The position numbers were made by a program, and so were the translations under genes. A stretch of 64,000 nt of DNA. It comes from Aliivibrio sp. GTDB lineage: Bacteria > Pseudomonadota > Gammaproteobacteria > Enterobacterales > Vibrionaceae. Within the stretch, counting starts at the first letter, position 1. Each line of letters opens with the position of its first letter. Shown piece by piece: positions 9,301-19,364 of the stretch. The stretch spans positions 1 through 64,000 of the forward strand of contig JAESQY010000060.1 in assembly GCA_016764915.1 (NCBI GenBank). Reading direction: 5' to 3'. The notes below the pieces were generated by a model that searched no databases, was not told where the DNA came from, and saw only the letters and a program-made list of their open reading frames with translations.

Positions 9301-10140
9301 ATGAAGCAATATTTAGATTTGATGCAAGATATCGTAGATAACGGCACAGACCGTGGTGATAGAACGGGAGTTGGAACTCGCTCTTTGTTCGGGCGGCAGA
9401 TGCGTTTTGATCTTAATGATGGTTTTCCGATGCTAACCACTAAGAAACTCTACACTCGAGCGATCATTCATGAACTGTTGTGGTTTTTAAATGGTGATAC
9501 CAATGTTAAGTATCTACAAGACAATAAAGTATCAATTTGGGATGAGTGGGCGACTAAAGAGGGCGATTTAGGACCCGTATATGGCGCTCAGTGGCGTTCA
9601 TGGGCCTGTCCAGATGGCAGTACTATTGATCAAATAGCGGACCTTATCGAGCAGATAAAAAACAAACCGCACTCACGACGTCACATCATTTCAGCTTGGA
9701 ATCCTGCTGATTTACCTGATGAGAGTCAATCGCCACAAAAGAATGCTGAGCGAGGAAAGATGGCTTTAGCGCCGTGCCACTGCCTGTTTCAATTCTATGT
9801 GTCCGATGGCAAGTTATCTTGTCAGCTCTATCAACGCAGTGCAGACTACTTCTTAGGTGTACCATTTAATATTGCCAGCTATGCACTATTCACACATATG
9901 ATCGCTCAACAGTGTGGCTTAGACGTTGGTGATTTTGTTCATACGTTTGGCGATGTTCATCTTTACTCCAACCACCTCAATGAAGAGATTGTGTTCGAGC
10001 ACTTAAAGCGTACACCAACAGCACTACCAACCTTGGTTATCAAGCGTAAGCCGGATTCAATCTTTGATTATAAACTGGAAGATTTTGACATTATTGGCTA
10101 CGAAGCTCAGCCGGGGATTAAAGCGCCAATAGCGATATAA
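9301..10140 (+). CDS. thyA: Thymidylate synthase
   Basis: Makes dTMP from dUMP using methylenetetrahydrofolate. It has 279 residues; the nucleophile is C159 in [13 protein letters not shown], the phosphate-binding pair is SRRH at 125-128, and the dUMP contact YQRSAD follows. Compared with the E. coli enzyme it carries about 15 extra residues just before the catalytic strand (around 140-153, [14 protein letters not shown]), an insertion I recall as normal for Vibrio ThyA. The stop is followed by a bidirectional terminator shared with nptA. Confidence 0.97.
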   Translation: MKQYLDLMQDIVDNGTDRGDRTGVGTRSLFGRQMRFDLNDGFPMLTTKKLYTRAIIHELLWFLNGDTNVKYLQDNKVSIWDEWATKEGDLGPVYGAQWRSWACPDGSTIDQIADLIEQIKNKPHSRRHIISAWNPADLPDESQSPQKNAERGKMALAPCHCLFQFYVSDGKLSCQLYQRSADYFLGVPFNIASYALFTHMIAQQCGLDVGDFVHTFGDVHLYSNHLNEEIVFEHLKRTPTALPTLVIKRKPDSIFDYKLEDFDIIGYEAQPGIKAPIAI

Positions 10141-10156
10141 GCAATTAATAGATAAT

Positions 10157-10191
10157 AAAAAGCCCGAGAAGATAAACTTCTCAGGCTTTTT
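10157..10191. terminator. Bidirectional terminator between thyA and nptA
   Basis: Stem AGCCCGAGAA / TTCTCAGGCT (one mismatch), 7-base loop, with A residues before it and T residues after it, placed between convergent genes. Confidence 0.85.
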
Positions 10192-10204
10192 ATTATTACG
10201 CTTT

Positions 10205-11356
10205 TTATACGGTGAAAGCTAGGATAGTGCCGGGTAAAAGGACAAATACAAAACCAATATAGACAGCAACCATAGATTTGTTCTTAGTCGCTACTTCCGC
10301 TATGTAGAAAGCCCCTTTCAATGGCAGTTCACGAAGGAAAGGGATGCCGAAGATAACTAAAGTAGAAGTCACGTTAAAGGTTAAATGCACCAGTGCAATT
10401 TGCAATGCAAAGACAGAGTATTCGCCTGTTACAGCCGTTGCTGCTAGTAGAGCAGTAATACAAGTTCCAATGTTTGCACCTAAGGTAAATGGGTAAACAT
10501 CACGAACTTTTAATACACCAGTACCAACTAGTGGCACCATCAAACTCGTCGTGGTTGACGATGACTGAACTAATATTGTCACGATCGATCCTGATGCAAT
10601 TCCATGCATTGGACCACGACCAATCGCACTTTTTAGAATATCACGTGCACGACCTACCATGAGTCTCTTCATTAGCTGGCCCATGACGGTGATGGAAACA
10701 AATACTAACGCGATGCCCAGGAAGATCAATATAAGCCCGCCAGTCATATCACCAAAGCTCGAAAGGGGCTCTTTTATAGCACTTACAAATGGTTTAGTCA
10801 GTGGTTTAATGAAGTTGAAGCTTTTTATGCTCATGTCACCAGCACTGAGAAGAGGTGAGACTAACCAGTATGAGATTTTTTCAAATATGCCAAACATCAT
10901 CTCTAACGGTAAAAAGATAATCACCGCGAGTAAGTTAAAGAAATCGTGAATCGTTGCACAAGCAAAGGCGCGACGAAATTCATCTTTACAGCGAGCATGA
11001 CCCAAGCTGACTAATGTATTGGTTAGTGTAGTGCCAATATTGGCGCCCATAACCATAGGTATAGCCATCTCTACCGGTAAGCCCCCGGCAACTAAGCCGA
11101 CAATAATAGAGGTTACTGTACTGGAGGATTGAATTAGCGCCGTTGCGGTTAATCCAATCATCAAGCCTGCAATAGGGTGAGAGGCGAATTCAAAAAGTGT
11201 TTTTGCCTGCTCACCGACAGACCATTTGAAACCTGAGCTAATCATTGCCACGGCAAGAAGTAGCAAATATAGCATAAAGGCAAGACCTGCCCAGCGAACC
11301 CAGTTTGTGGAGCTTTTACTATCAACAGCAGCACTCAGTGTTTGGGTGTTCATCAT
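10205..11356 (-). CDS. nptA: Na+/phosphate cotransporter, NptA/PNaS family
   Basis: Sodium-driven inorganic phosphate uptake across the inner membrane. The 383 residues show two inverted repeats typical of the PNaS family, each with a QSSS motif: ALIQSSSTVTSIIVG in the first half and ILVQSSSTTTSLMV in the second. About eight membrane segments are visible. The start is ATG 11356 (a second ATG follows directly) with GGAG six bases upstream. A candidate Pho box lies at 11422-11439 with a -10 element downstream, suggesting induction by phosphate starvation. The family call is firm; the symbol follows the V. cholerae nptA gene in the same neighbourhood. Confidence 0.92.
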   Translation of the reverse strand: MMNTQTLSAAVDSKSSTNWVRWAGLAFMLYLLLLAVAMISSGFKWSVGEQAKTLFEFASHPIAGLMIGLTATALIQSSSTVTSIIVGLVAGGLPVEMAIPMVMGANIGTTLTNTLVSLGHARCKDEFRRAFACATIHDFFNLLAVIIFLPLEMMFGIFEKISYWLVSPLLSAGDMSIKSFNFIKPLTKPFVSAIKEPLSSFGDMTGGLILIFLGIALVFVSITVMGQLMKRLMVGRARDILKSAIGRGPMHGIASGSIVTILVQSSSTTTSLMVPLVGTGVLKVRDVYPFTLGANIGTCITALLAATAVTGEYSVFALQIALVHLTFNVTSTLVIFGIPFLRELPLKGAFYIAEVATKNKSMVAVYIGFVFVLLPGTILAFTV

Positions 11357-11405
11357 ATTAATCTCCGCGACTTATTCAGTTTTGTCGTTTTGTTTATCTG
11401 ATGCG

Positions 11406-11439
11406 ATAGTAGATAAGGTTTATTTCAGAAATATGACAA
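11406..11439 (-). promoter_or_regulatory. Candidate PhoB box and promoter of nptA
   Basis: On the minus strand TTGTCAT-ATTT-CTGAAAT (11439 down to 11422) matches the 7-4-7 Pho box CTGTCAT-N4-CTGTCAT at 11 of 14 half-site bases. After exactly 10 bases comes TACTAT (11411-11406) as the -10, the same spacing as the E. coli phoA promoter. No -35 hexamer is needed in PhoB-dependent promoters. The position before a phosphate transporter supports it. Confidence 0.6.
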
Positions 11440-11544
11440 TTTTAATAAAAGAGTGTCATATTGTGCACTCGAAATAAAAACATCAACAATATCATGCTAA
11501 ATTATTGATATTATTGAATAAATATAACTTTAATTATTGTTGAT
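11431..11544. repeat. Two inverted repeats between nptA and the small secreted gene
   Basis: Arms ATATGACA (11431-11438) and TGTCATAT (11454-11461) are perfect with a 15-base spacer. Arms ATCAACAATA (11482-11491) and TATTGTTGAT (11535-11544) are perfect 10-mers with a 43-base AT-rich spacer. The first overlaps the Pho-like box. The rest of the 11357-11749 gap is AT-rich with no other feature I can support. Confidence 0.5.
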
Positions 11545-11749
11545 ATTTATTGTTATTTACACTTTTTTGTCAGTTTTAAGAAACTTACATGGCAGTTTAA
11601 TTAAGCTGTTGTCACAAACTGCTTGGAAAAAACATCAGTTATCGCTCATTAGTTCGGTTTTTCCGAGTTAAATCCATAGAAGTTTCGACTGTTTATTGTT
11701 TTTTAAATATCGCACTCTAGAGAAACCTACAAAAAATGAGGATATTACT

Positions 11750-12013
11750 ATGAACAGATGCAGTAGCATAATAGGAGCCGTTTTTGTCTTAACGTGTTTT
11801 TCAGTCAACTCAGAAGAGTACTCTCACTGCGCAACTGATGATCAAAGTGAAGTGTGCCAAGCATACTTGAGTGGCGTAAAAATAAACTGTAAAGAGGCGT
11901 TACAAGAGCTATCTTTAGCAGAAGAAAACAACGTAACGAACGAGAACTCTTTCATGGCAAGAGCGTTAGAGCAAAGAGCGGGTCAGAGAGTTAGATCAAA
12001 TATAGGGATGTAA
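11750..12013 (+). CDS. Small secreted protein of unknown function
   Basis: The 87-residue frame begins at ATG 11750, with AGGA nine bases upstream; in-frame codons further upstream lack a ribosome site. Residues 1-21 form a signal peptide (short basic start, hydrophobic IIGAVFVLTCF, then SVNS), giving a mature protein of about 66 residues exported to the periplasm. The mature part has three cysteines (27, 36, 47) and a charged helical C-terminus rich in Glu and Arg. The cysteine at 16 does not form a good lipobox. I recognise no family. It stands alone between nptA and nhaR. Confidence 0.65.
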   Translation: MNRCSSIIGAVFVLTCFSVNSEEYSHCATDDQSEVCQAYLSGVKINCKEALQELSLAEENNVTNENSFMARALEQRAGQRVRSNIGM

Positions 12014-12092
12014 TTTAAAGTGATTCTTATATTGAAAGCGTTGTCCTTACTGTCATAATTACTCAGTTAATTGCATTTCATTATGGAGCGTT

Positions 12093-12983
12093 ATGTCTCA
12101 TCTTAACTATAACCATCTTTATTATTACTGGATGGTTTGCAAAAAAGGTTCAGTGACCAAAGCTGCAGAAGCTCTATTTCTTACGCCTCAAACAGTCACA
12201 GGGCAGATCAAAGCGTTAGAAGAGAGAATGGATGGAAAGTTAACTAAGCGTAATGGACGAAGTATTGAGCCTACAGAGCTCGGTCAATTGGTCTATAAGT
12301 ACGCTGACCGCATGTTTGGCTTAAGTTATGAGATGCTTGATATTGTTAACTACTCTCAAAAAGAGAATGTACTGCTTGATGTTGGAGTGGCTGATGCGCT
12401 GTCTAAGCGATTAGTCAGCCAAATATTGTTAGAGGCAGTACCCGACGATAACAGTATTCACTTACGCTGTTTTGAGTCAACTCATGAGCTGTTATTGGAG
12501 CAGTTGTCAGAACATAAGTTAGATATGATTTTATCTGATTACCCCGTCGATTCGACTCAAAGCCCAGGGCTATTCAGCAAAAAGCTCGGCGAATGTAATA
12601 TGAGTTTTTTTTGTCAAAAAGCAATTCAATTTGACGATTTCCCTACGGACTTAGAAAAACACCGCTTACTGATCCCTGGTAGTCGAACTTCAATGGGAAG
12701 AAAACTGTTGCAGTGGTTTGATCAACGAGGCATTCAACCGAACGTTTTGGGTGAGTTTGATGATGCTGCATTGATGAAGTCTTTTGCTCGTTATAATGAT
12801 GTGATTTTTTTAGCTCCTCAAATCTACCAAAACGAAGTTGATGGTAGTGCTCCACTCTATCAAGTAGCGAAAGTTGCGGAGTTAAAAGAGGAGTATTACG
12901 TTATTTTTGCCGAAAGAATGATACAACACCCTGCTGTTAAAAGTATCTGCGAAACTAATTTCCAATCTCTTTTTCTCGTCTAA
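12093..12983 (+). CDS. nhaR: LysR-family transcriptional activator NhaR
   Basis: In enterics NhaR activates the Na+/H+ antiporter gene nhaA in response to sodium. The 296 residues start with the NhaR-type sequence [14 protein letters not shown], then a LysR helix-turn-helix ([20 protein letters not shown]), and the effector domain carries NhaR-specific stretches such as [13 protein letters not shown] and [16 protein letters not shown]. nhaA is not adjacent, which separates this gene from the E. coli nhaA-nhaR operon. hlyU follows in the same direction after a 91-base gap. Confidence 0.93.
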   Translation: MSHLNYNHLYYYWMVCKKGSVTKAAEALFLTPQTVTGQIKALEERMDGKLTKRNGRSIEPTELGQLVYKYADRMFGLSYEMLDIVNYSQKENVLLDVGVADALSKRLVSQILLEAVPDDNSIHLRCFESTHELLLEQLSEHKLDMILSDYPVDSTQSPGLFSKKLGECNMSFFCQKAIQFDDFPTDLEKHRLLIPGSRTSMGRKLLQWFDQRGIQPNVLGEFDDAALMKSFARYNDVIFLAPQIYQNEVDGSAPLYQVAKVAELKEEYYVIFAERMIQHPAVKSICETNFQSLFLV

Positions 12984-13074
12984 ATCCGATTGTGTTCTTC
13001 TAACGATGTAAAAAAGTAGTATTTTACATTCACATTTAGTAAATTAGCATAATCTTAATTAAAGGTTTTGAACG

Positions 13075-13368
13075 ATGGATTTAAAGAGAATGGAACAGAA
13101 CAGCGAGCAGGCTGTTGTACTACTCAAAGCAATGGCAAATGAAAGGCGTTTATATATTTTATGCTACTTGCTAGATGGCGAGATGTCAGTGGGAGTTATG
13201 TGTGAAAAGTTAGGTTTAAGTCAATCTGCTCTTTCTCAACATTTAGCTTGGTTACGACGTGATGAGTTAGTTCAAACGAGAAAAGAGTCGCAAACTGTTT
13301 ATTATTCGATAAAAAGTGTTGAGGTAAAAGCGATGATCCAACTACTTCATGATCTTTACTGCAAATAA
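13075..13368 (+). CDS. hlyU: HlyU-type ArsR/SmtB transcriptional regulator
   Basis: A winged-helix regulator of 97 residues. In Vibrio, HlyU relieves H-NS silencing of haemolysin and RTX toxin genes. The core VLLKAMANERRLYILC and the recognition helix LSQSALSQHLAWLRRD are almost identical to HlyU. The metal-binding ELxVCD motif of ArsR is absent (the segment reads SVGVMCEKL), as in HlyU. C30 and C96 are 66 residues apart, the spacing of the redox cysteines C38 and C104 of V. cholerae HlyU. No toxin gene is in the window. A bidirectional terminator follows. Confidence 0.9.
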   Translation: MDLKRMEQNSEQAVVLLKAMANERRLYILCYLLDGEMSVGVMCEKLGLSQSALSQHLAWLRRDELVQTRKESQTVYYSIKSVEVKAMIQLLHDLYCK

Positions 13369-13406
13369 CTCGATATTCTACTTATTAAGTTCAGAATTTA
13401 GAATAT

Positions 13407-13432
13407 AAAAAAACCGGCCTAGGCCGGTTTTT
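13407..13432. terminator. Bidirectional terminator between hlyU and rpsT
   Basis: A perfect palindrome AAACCGGCC-TA-GGCCGGTTT with an A-run on the left and a T-run on the right, between convergent genes. Confidence 0.92.
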
Positions 13433-13457
13433 ATTACTGAACAATTCAATGTACTAA

Positions 13458-13718
13458 TTAAAGCGCTTTGATTGCTGCAGTGAAGCGAGACTTATGACGT
13501 GCTGCTTTATTCTTATGAATAATGCCTTTGCCTGCCATGCGGTCCAAAATTGGTGTAACTGCTGCAAGTTCTGCAGTCGCTGCTTCTTTATCACCTGCTT
13601 CAATTGCTGCGATAGTTTTTTTCATGAAAGTACGCATCATAGAGCGACGGCTAGCGTTATGCTGGCGACGTTTCTCAGACTGGATAGCGCGTTTCTTAGC
13701 AGATTTACTATTAGCCAA
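13458..13718 (-). CDS. rpsT: 30S ribosomal protein S20
   Basis: Small basic 16S rRNA-binding protein of 86 residues, the standard length. The N-terminus [20 protein letters not shown] is the S20 signature, and the C-terminus [13 protein letters not shown] is conserved. It is transcribed alone, leftward, from a good promoter at 13764-13792, and ends at the terminator shared with hlyU. Confidence 0.98.
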   Translation of the reverse strand: MANSKSAKKRAIQSEKRRQHNASRRSMMRTFMKKTIAAIEAGDKEAATAELAAVTPILDRMAGKGIIHKNKAARHKSRFTAAIKAL

Positions 13719-13763
13719 GGGTCTAACTCCAAACTTTGATTCGGTGGAAAATTAAGGTCGAGA

Positions 13764-13792
13764 ACTATGCCTAGACTAACCGAATTTGTCAA
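13764..13792 (-). promoter_or_regulatory. Sigma70 promoter of rpsT
   Basis: On the minus strand TTGACA (13792-13787), a 17-base spacer, then CATAGT (13769-13764), 46 bases before the rpsT start. The -35 is perfect; the -10 matches at four of six bases. Confidence 0.7.
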
Positions 13793-13925
13793 ATGATTTG
13801 TGCAAAATATCGTCATCAACAAAACAATTCATGGTGATAACGGATTAACACGGTTAAGATGGCTCGTATTCTACCAGCATTCCTTTGTGTTGTAAGCTTT
13901 AGTATTCATCTTTTCGAGGTTTTTT

Positions 13926-15485
13926 GTGAGTAAACGTCTTTTACGTTCAGGAATGATAGTTAGTATCATGACTTTAGTCTCTCGTGTTTTGGGTTTAGTT
14001 CGTGATGTGGTAGTCGCAAACCTAATGGGGGCAGGGGCTTCAGCCGATGTTTTCTTTTTTGCTAATAAAATCCCTAACTTTTTACGACGTCTGTTTGCAG
14101 AAGGTGCTTTTTCTCAAGCTTTTGTTCCTGTTCTCACTGAATCTCATGCCGAGGGCGATTTAGACAAAACCAGAGAGCTAATTGCTAAGGTATCAGGGAC
14201 GTTGGGTGTGATTGTTACCCTTGTTACTGTACTCGGTGTATTAGGCTCAGGAGTCATTACTGCGTTGTTTGGTGCTGGTTGGTTTCTTGACTGGTTAAAT
14301 GATGGCCCAAATGCCGGTAAGTTTGAGCTTGCCAGTTTAATGTTGAAAATTACTTTCCCATATCTTTGGTTTATTACCTTTGTTGCTCTGTCTGGTGCAA
14401 TTCTCAATACATTAGGAAAATTTGCCGTTTCTTCATTTACACCGGTGTTTTTAAATATCTCAATTATTGCATGTGCAACTTTTATCGCGCCAAATCTATC
14501 TCAACCGGAAATTGGATTAGCGATAGGTGTATTCCTTGGAGGATTGATCCAATTCTTATTTCAAATTCCTTTTTTAATTAGAGAGAAGGTATTTGTGCGA
14601 CCGCAATGGGGTTGGCATGATCCCGGTGTGGTTAAAATCAGAACCTTAATGATCCCAGCTCTATTTGGTGTGTCTGTTAGTCAAATAAACTTGTTGTTTG
14701 ATACATTTATTGCCAGTTTCTTAGCAACAGGTTCCATCAGTTGGCTCTACTATTCAGATCGATTGTTAGAGTTTCCATTAGGGTTATTTGGTATTGCCAT
14801 CGCCACCGTTATTTTGCCTGCATTATCGAGAAAACATGTTGATTCTGAATCAACATCTTTTTCGAAAACCATGGATTGGGGAGTAAGAATGGTGCTACTT
14901 CTAGGGATACCGGCGATGCTAGGATTAATGGTTTTGGCTAAACCTATGTTGATGGTTCTGTTTATGCGAGGGGAGTTTACCTCGTCAGATGTTCATAATG
15001 CCTCTTTATCGCTGCTTGCTTACGCCTCGGGTCTACTCAATTTTATGTTGATCAAAGTGTTGGCCCCAGGTTATTACGCAAGACAAGATACCAAAACCCC
15101 GGTGAAGTATGGGATTATTGCGATGGTCACCAACATGGTGTTTAATGCTATTTTTGCCTCAATGTACGGTTATGTTGGGCTAGCAATGGCGACAGCACTG
15201 TCTGCATTAGTCAACGCTGGATTACTGTATCGAGGTTTGCATCTTGCAAATGTGTACCGATTATCAAAAGAGACCCTATTTTTTGTGAGTAAACTGTCCA
15301 TTGCTGGTGTGTTTTTGGTATTAGTGCTTTTATGGTTTATGCCAAGTATGGATATTTGGGTAAGTTGGACGCTATTCAATCGAATCGGCATATTAGCGGC
15401 AATGATAGGATTGGGCGCGGCGGTGTATTTGATCACGGCACTATTGTTAGGTGTTCGATTACATCATCTAAAAGCGGAAATGTAA
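13926..15485 (+). CDS. murJ: Lipid II flippase MurJ (MviN)
   Basis: Flips lipid II across the inner membrane for peptidoglycan synthesis. The 519 residues form about 14 membrane segments of the MOP fold. The N-terminal MurJ stretch SRVLGLVRDVVVA and FFFANKIPNFLRRLFAEGAFSQAF are diagnostic. The start is GTG 13926, with GAGG at 13916-13919. It is upstream of ribF, as in many gammaproteobacteria, and divergent from rpsT. Confidence 0.97.
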   Translation: MSKRLLRSGMIVSIMTLVSRVLGLVRDVVVANLMGAGASADVFFFANKIPNFLRRLFAEGAFSQAFVPVLTESHAEGDLDKTRELIAKVSGTLGVIVTLVTVLGVLGSGVITALFGAGWFLDWLNDGPNAGKFELASLMLKITFPYLWFITFVALSGAILNTLGKFAVSSFTPVFLNISIIACATFIAPNLSQPEIGLAIGVFLGGLIQFLFQIPFLIREKVFVRPQWGWHDPGVVKIRTLMIPALFGVSVSQINLLFDTFIASFLATGSISWLYYSDRLLEFPLGLFGIAIATVILPALSRKHVDSESTSFSKTMDWGVRMVLLLGIPAMLGLMVLAKPMLMVLFMRGEFTSSDVHNASLSLLAYASGLLNFMLIKVLAPGYYARQDTKTPVKYGIIAMVTNMVFNAIFASMYGYVGLAMATALSALVNAGLLYRGLHLANVYRLSKETLFFVSKLSIAGVFLVLVLLWFMPSMDIWVSWTLFNRIGILAAMIGLGAAVYLITALLLGVRLHHLKAEM

Positions 15486-15501
15486 TGGTATGCTAAGGCA
15501 A

Positions 15502-15530
15502 TACCCAAACACTTACTGATAGTATATAAT
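15502..15530 (+). promoter_or_regulatory. Probable promoter of the ribF-ileS-lspA operon
   Basis: A perfect -10 TATAAT at 15525-15530 lies 40 bases before the ribF start. The hexamer 17 bases upstream (TACCCA) is a weak -35, so the promoter may depend on an activator or be weak. Confidence 0.45.
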
Positions 15531-15569
15531 TCGTCGGTTTTTTGTCTCCAATAGTAGTGATAAAGCAGA

Positions 15570-16505
15570 ATGGAATTAATTCGAGGGATTCACAATATAC
15601 GCGCTAACCATCATGGTTGCGTTTTAACCATTGGAAATTTTGATGGGGTTCATCGCGGGCACCACCAAGTAATTCAAAAGGTTAGTGATAAAGCAGCCGA
15701 GTTAGGTTTGCCCTCGATGGTCATGACATTTGAACCCCAACCTTTGGAGCTTTTCTTAGGAGAGAATGCTCCAGCACGCTTAACTCGATTTCGTGATAAG
15801 TATGTTCAGTTGAGTAAATTAAGTTTAGCTCGCTTATTGTGTATTAATTTTAATCAAGAATTTGCCAATATAGAAGCAGAAGAGTTTATTCGTAGCTTGT
15901 TGGTAGAGCGTTTGGGTGTTAAGTTTCTAGTGGTTGGAGATGACTTTTCGTTCGGCCGAAACCGCTGTGGTAATTTCTCTTTATTAGAACAAGCGGGAAA
16001 AAAGTACGGATTTACCGTGGTGAGCACGCAGAGCTTCTGTATGTCTCAACAACGAGTGAGCAGTACCTGCATTCGCGAAGCGTTAGCCAATGATGAACTA
16101 GAGAGTGCTGCGCAAATGTTAGGCAGAAAATACAGCATGACAGGCCGAGTTTCTCATGGTCAGAAGTTAGGTCGAACGATTGGTTTTCCTACAGCGAATA
16201 TCCCACTAAAAAGGCGCGTCTCACCAGTTGCTGGTGTGTATGTGGTTAAAGTAAAAGGTTTTGGTAACAGTGCCATTGGCGGTGTTGCAAATATTGGTAA
16301 TCGCCCAACAGTAGATGGGGTGCGCCAGCAGTTAGAAGTTCACTTATTTGATTTTACCGCCAACCTTTATGGCAAACAGCTTGAAGTTGAACTTCTACAT
16401 AAATTACGAAAAGAGATAAAATTTGACTCTTTTGATGCATTAAAGAAACAAATCGAATCAGATGCTCAGAAAGCTCGGGTGTGGCTTTCTGACAATAATA
16501 ATTAA
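15570..16505 (+). CDS. ribF: Bifunctional riboflavin kinase / FAD synthetase
   Basis: Phosphorylates riboflavin to FMN and adenylylates FMN to FAD. The 311 residues contain an N-terminal nucleotidyltransferase-like FAD synthetase (TIGNFDGVHRGHHQV; GDDFSFGRNRCG) and a C-terminal riboflavin kinase (GRTIGFPTANIPL; GVANIGNRPTVDG). It lies 30 bases before ileS, the conserved ribF-ileS-lspA arrangement. Confidence 0.97.
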   Translation: MELIRGIHNIRANHHGCVLTIGNFDGVHRGHHQVIQKVSDKAAELGLPSMVMTFEPQPLELFLGENAPARLTRFRDKYVQLSKLSLARLLCINFNQEFANIEAEEFIRSLLVERLGVKFLVVGDDFSFGRNRCGNFSLLEQAGKKYGFTVVSTQSFCMSQQRVSSTCIREALANDELESAAQMLGRKYSMTGRVSHGQKLGRTIGFPTANIPLKRRVSPVAGVYVVKVKGFGNSAIGGVANIGNRPTVDGVRQQLEVHLFDFTANLYGKQLEVELLHKLRKEIKFDSFDALKKQIESDAQKARVWLSDNNN

Positions 16506-16535
16506 CTTCGCCCAAGTTAACGGAATTAAGAATCA

Positions 16536-19364
16536 ATGAGTGACTATAAAGATACCCTGAACCTACCTGAAACAGGGTTTCCGATGCGCGGTAACCTGGC
16601 CAATCGTGAGCCAGCAATGCTTAAACGCTGGAATGACGCAGATCTTTACGGTGAAATCCGTAAAGCTAAGAAAGGTAAAAAATCTTTCATTTTGCACGAT
16701 GGCCCTCCTTATGCCAACGGTGATATTCACATTGGTCATGCTCTGAATAAGATTCTTAAAGATATTATCATTAAGTCAAAGACTCTATCTGGCTTTGATT
16801 CTCCATATATTCCAGGTTGGGATTGTCATGGTCTACCAATTGAATTAGTGGTAGAGAAGAAAGTGGGTAAGCCGGGTCATAAAGTGACGGCTGCTGAGTT
16901 CCGTGAAAAGTGCCGCACTTATGCTGCGAAACAAGTTGAAGGTCAAAAAGAGAGCTTTATTCGTTTAGGCATCTTGGGTGAGTGGGATAAGCCTTATCGC
17001 ACGATGGATTTTGCTACTGAAGCAAATATCATTCGCTCACTTGGTGCTATTGCTGATAAAGGTCACTTACTTAAAGGTTTTAAACCTGTTCATTGGTGTA
17101 CCGATTGTGGTTCTGCGCTTGCGGAAGCAGAAGTTGAGTACCAAGACAAAGTATCACCTTCTATTGATGTGAAATTTAAAGCCGTGGATGAAGCTGCAGT
17201 GCTGGCTAAATTCAAGCTCGATGGAGAGCAAGGTCGTGGTGATATTTCAGTAGTTATCTGGACGACAACACCATGGACAATGCCTGCTAACCGTGCGGTT
17301 GCAATGCATGAAGACCTTGAATATGTATTAATTCAAGTTGAAGGTGAAACACCACAACGTCTGATCTTAGCTACTGAGCTGACTGAAAGTGTGCTGCAGC
17401 GTGCTGGCATTGAAAACCATACTAAATTGGGCTTCTGTACTGGTGCTGATTTAGAACTATTACGCTTCAACCATCCATTTTACAGTTTTGATGTGCCGAT
17501 TGTACTTGGTGAGCACGTGACGATTGAATCGGGCACGGGTTGTGTGCATACCGCACCTGGTCATGGTCAAGAAGATTTCGTGGTTGCTAAAAGATACGAT
17601 TTAGAAGTGGCTAACCCGGTAGGCAGTAATGGTGTTTATTTACCTGATACTGAACTTTTTGCAGGCCAACATGTATTTAAAGCAAATACTGCTGTTGTCG
17701 AAACGCTGCGTGAGCATGGCGCACTACTGCACCATGAAAAATATGAACATAGTTACCCACACTGCTGGCGCCATAAAACTCCAATTATCTTCCGTGCAAC
17801 ACCACAATGGTTTATTTCTATGGATCAAGCGGGCTTACGAGCTAAAGCGCTTGAAGAAGTAAAAAATGTACAGTGGATGCCAGAGTGGGGCCAAAGCCGT
17901 ATTGAAGGGATGATTGAAGGTCGTCCTGAGTGGTGTATCTCTCGCCAACGTACTTGGGGCGTTCCTATTGCTCTATTTGTACATAAAGAGACACAAGAGC
18001 TTCACCCTAAGAGCAGTGAACTAATTGAAAAAGTCGCTAAATTGGTTGAAGAGAAAGGCATTCAAGCATGGTGGGATTTAGATTCGATTGAGTTAATGGG
18101 CGCTGAAGATGCCCAGAATTACGAAAAAGTAATGGATACTTTAGACGTATGGTTTGATTCTGGCGTTACTCATTCATCAGTCATAGACAGCCGTGAAGAG
18201 TTTAATGGCAACAGTGCTGATCTTTATCTTGAAGGCTCTGATCAACACCGTGGTTGGTTCCAATCATCGTTGATCACTTCTGTAGCAATGAAAGATAAGG
18301 CTCCGTACAAACAAGTGCTAACACACGGTTTTGTGGTTGATGGTAAAGGCCGTAAGATGTCAAAGTCTATCGGTAATGTTATTGCACCAAAAGATGTAAC
18401 CAATAACCTTGGTGCTGATATTTTACGTCTTTGGGTTGCATCGACAGATTCAACCGGAGAAGTTGCGGTTTCTGATGAGATTTTAAAGCGTTCTGCTGAC
18501 GCGTATCGCCGTATTCGTAATACCGCACGTTTCTTCTTAGCCAATCTAAACGGATTTAATCCGGAAACTGATTTAGTACCAGCAAAAGATATGATTGCTT
18601 TGGATCGCTGGGCTGTAGGACGTGCTTTGGCTGCACAAGAAGAGATCATTAAGTCATACGATGAGTATAACTTCCATAATGTGACCCAGCGTTTAATGCA
18701 GTTCTGTTCAATTGAAATGGGTTCATTCTATCTCGACGTGATTAAAGACCGTCAATATACGGGTAAACAGGGTGGCCATGCGCAACGCAGTTGTCAGAGC
18801 GCACTTTACTATATTGTAGAAGCGTTGGTTCGTTGGATGGCACCAATTATGTCATTCACGGCAGATGAGATCTGGAATGAGATGCCAGGTCAGCGCGATA
18901 AGTTTGTCTTTACAGGTGAGTGGTTCGACGGATTGTTTGGTCTTGAAGATAATGATGAACTCAATAATGAATTTTGGACTGAGATTCAACAAGTGCGTGG
19001 CGCGGTGAATAAATTGCTTGAAGCTGCTCGTGGTCAGAAGATTATCGGTAGTTCATTACAGGCTGAAGTAACCTTGTACGCTTCATCGGATCTTGCTGAG
19101 AAGATGAATAAGTTAGAAGATGAACTTCGTTTTGTACTTCTAACCTCGAAAGCGGACGTAATTATTACAGACAGCAAACCGGATGACGCTCAAGAGACAG
19201 AAGTTGATGGCCTATTTGTCACTGTAAAAGCCTCTGATGCTCAAAAATGCGATCGTTGTTGGCACTATGTTGCAGATGTAGGAACCGTTGAAGGTCATGA
19301 TGAAGTTTGCAGTCGTTGTGTGACTAACATTGAAGGTGACGGTGAAGTCCGTCAATTTGTTTAA
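16536..19364 (+). CDS. ileS: Isoleucyl-tRNA synthetase
   Basis: Class I synthetase charging tRNA-Ile, with an editing domain that removes misactivated valine. The 942 residues show the HIGH box in [15 protein letters not shown], the editing domain with [13 protein letters not shown], the KMSKS loop in [10 protein letters not shown] near residue 605, and a C-terminal zinc finger CDRCWHYV...CSRCV. The stop overlaps the lspA start codon (TAATG), indicating coupled translation. Confidence 0.98.
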   Translation: MSDYKDTLNLPETGFPMRGNLANREPAMLKRWNDADLYGEIRKAKKGKKSFILHDGPPYANGDIHIGHALNKILKDIIIKSKTLSGFDSPYIPGWDCHGLPIELVVEKKVGKPGHKVTAAEFREKCRTYAAKQVEGQKESFIRLGILGEWDKPYRTMDFATEANIIRSLGAIADKGHLLKGFKPVHWCTDCGSALAEAEVEYQDKVSPSIDVKFKAVDEAAVLAKFKLDGEQGRGDISVVIWTTTPWTMPANRAVAMHEDLEYVLIQVEGETPQRLILATELTESVLQRAGIENHTKLGFCTGADLELLRFNHPFYSFDVPIVLGEHVTIESGTGCVHTAPGHGQEDFVVAKRYDLEVANPVGSNGVYLPDTELFAGQHVFKANTAVVETLREHGALLHHEKYEHSYPHCWRHKTPIIFRATPQWFISMDQAGLRAKALEEVKNVQWMPEWGQSRIEGMIEGRPEWCISRQRTWGVPIALFVHKETQELHPKSSELIEKVAKLVEEKGIQAWWDLDSIELMGAEDAQNYEKVMDTLDVWFDSGVTHSSVIDSREEFNGNSADLYLEGSDQHRGWFQSSLITSVAMKDKAPYKQVLTHGFVVDGKGRKMSKSIGNVIAPKDVTNNLGADILRLWVASTDSTGEVAVSDEILKRSADAYRRIRNTARFFLANLNGFNPETDLVPAKDMIALDRWAVGRALAAQEEIIKSYDEYNFHNVTQRLMQFCSIEMGSFYLDVIKDRQYTGKQGGHAQRSCQSALYYIVEALVRWMAPIMSFTADEIWNEMPGQRDKFVFTGEWFDGLFGLEDNDELNNEFWTEIQQVRGAVNKLLEAARGQKIIGSSLQAEVTLYASSDLAEKMNKLEDELRFVLLTSKADVIITDSKPDDAQETEVDGLFVTVKASDAQKCDRCWHYVADVGTVEGHDEVCSRCVTNIEGDGEVRQFV

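Noticed and set aside
9715-9765. Insertion in thyA suggesting an intein or disruption
   Set aside because: Only about 15 residues, in frame, and to my recollection normal in Vibrio thymidylate synthases.
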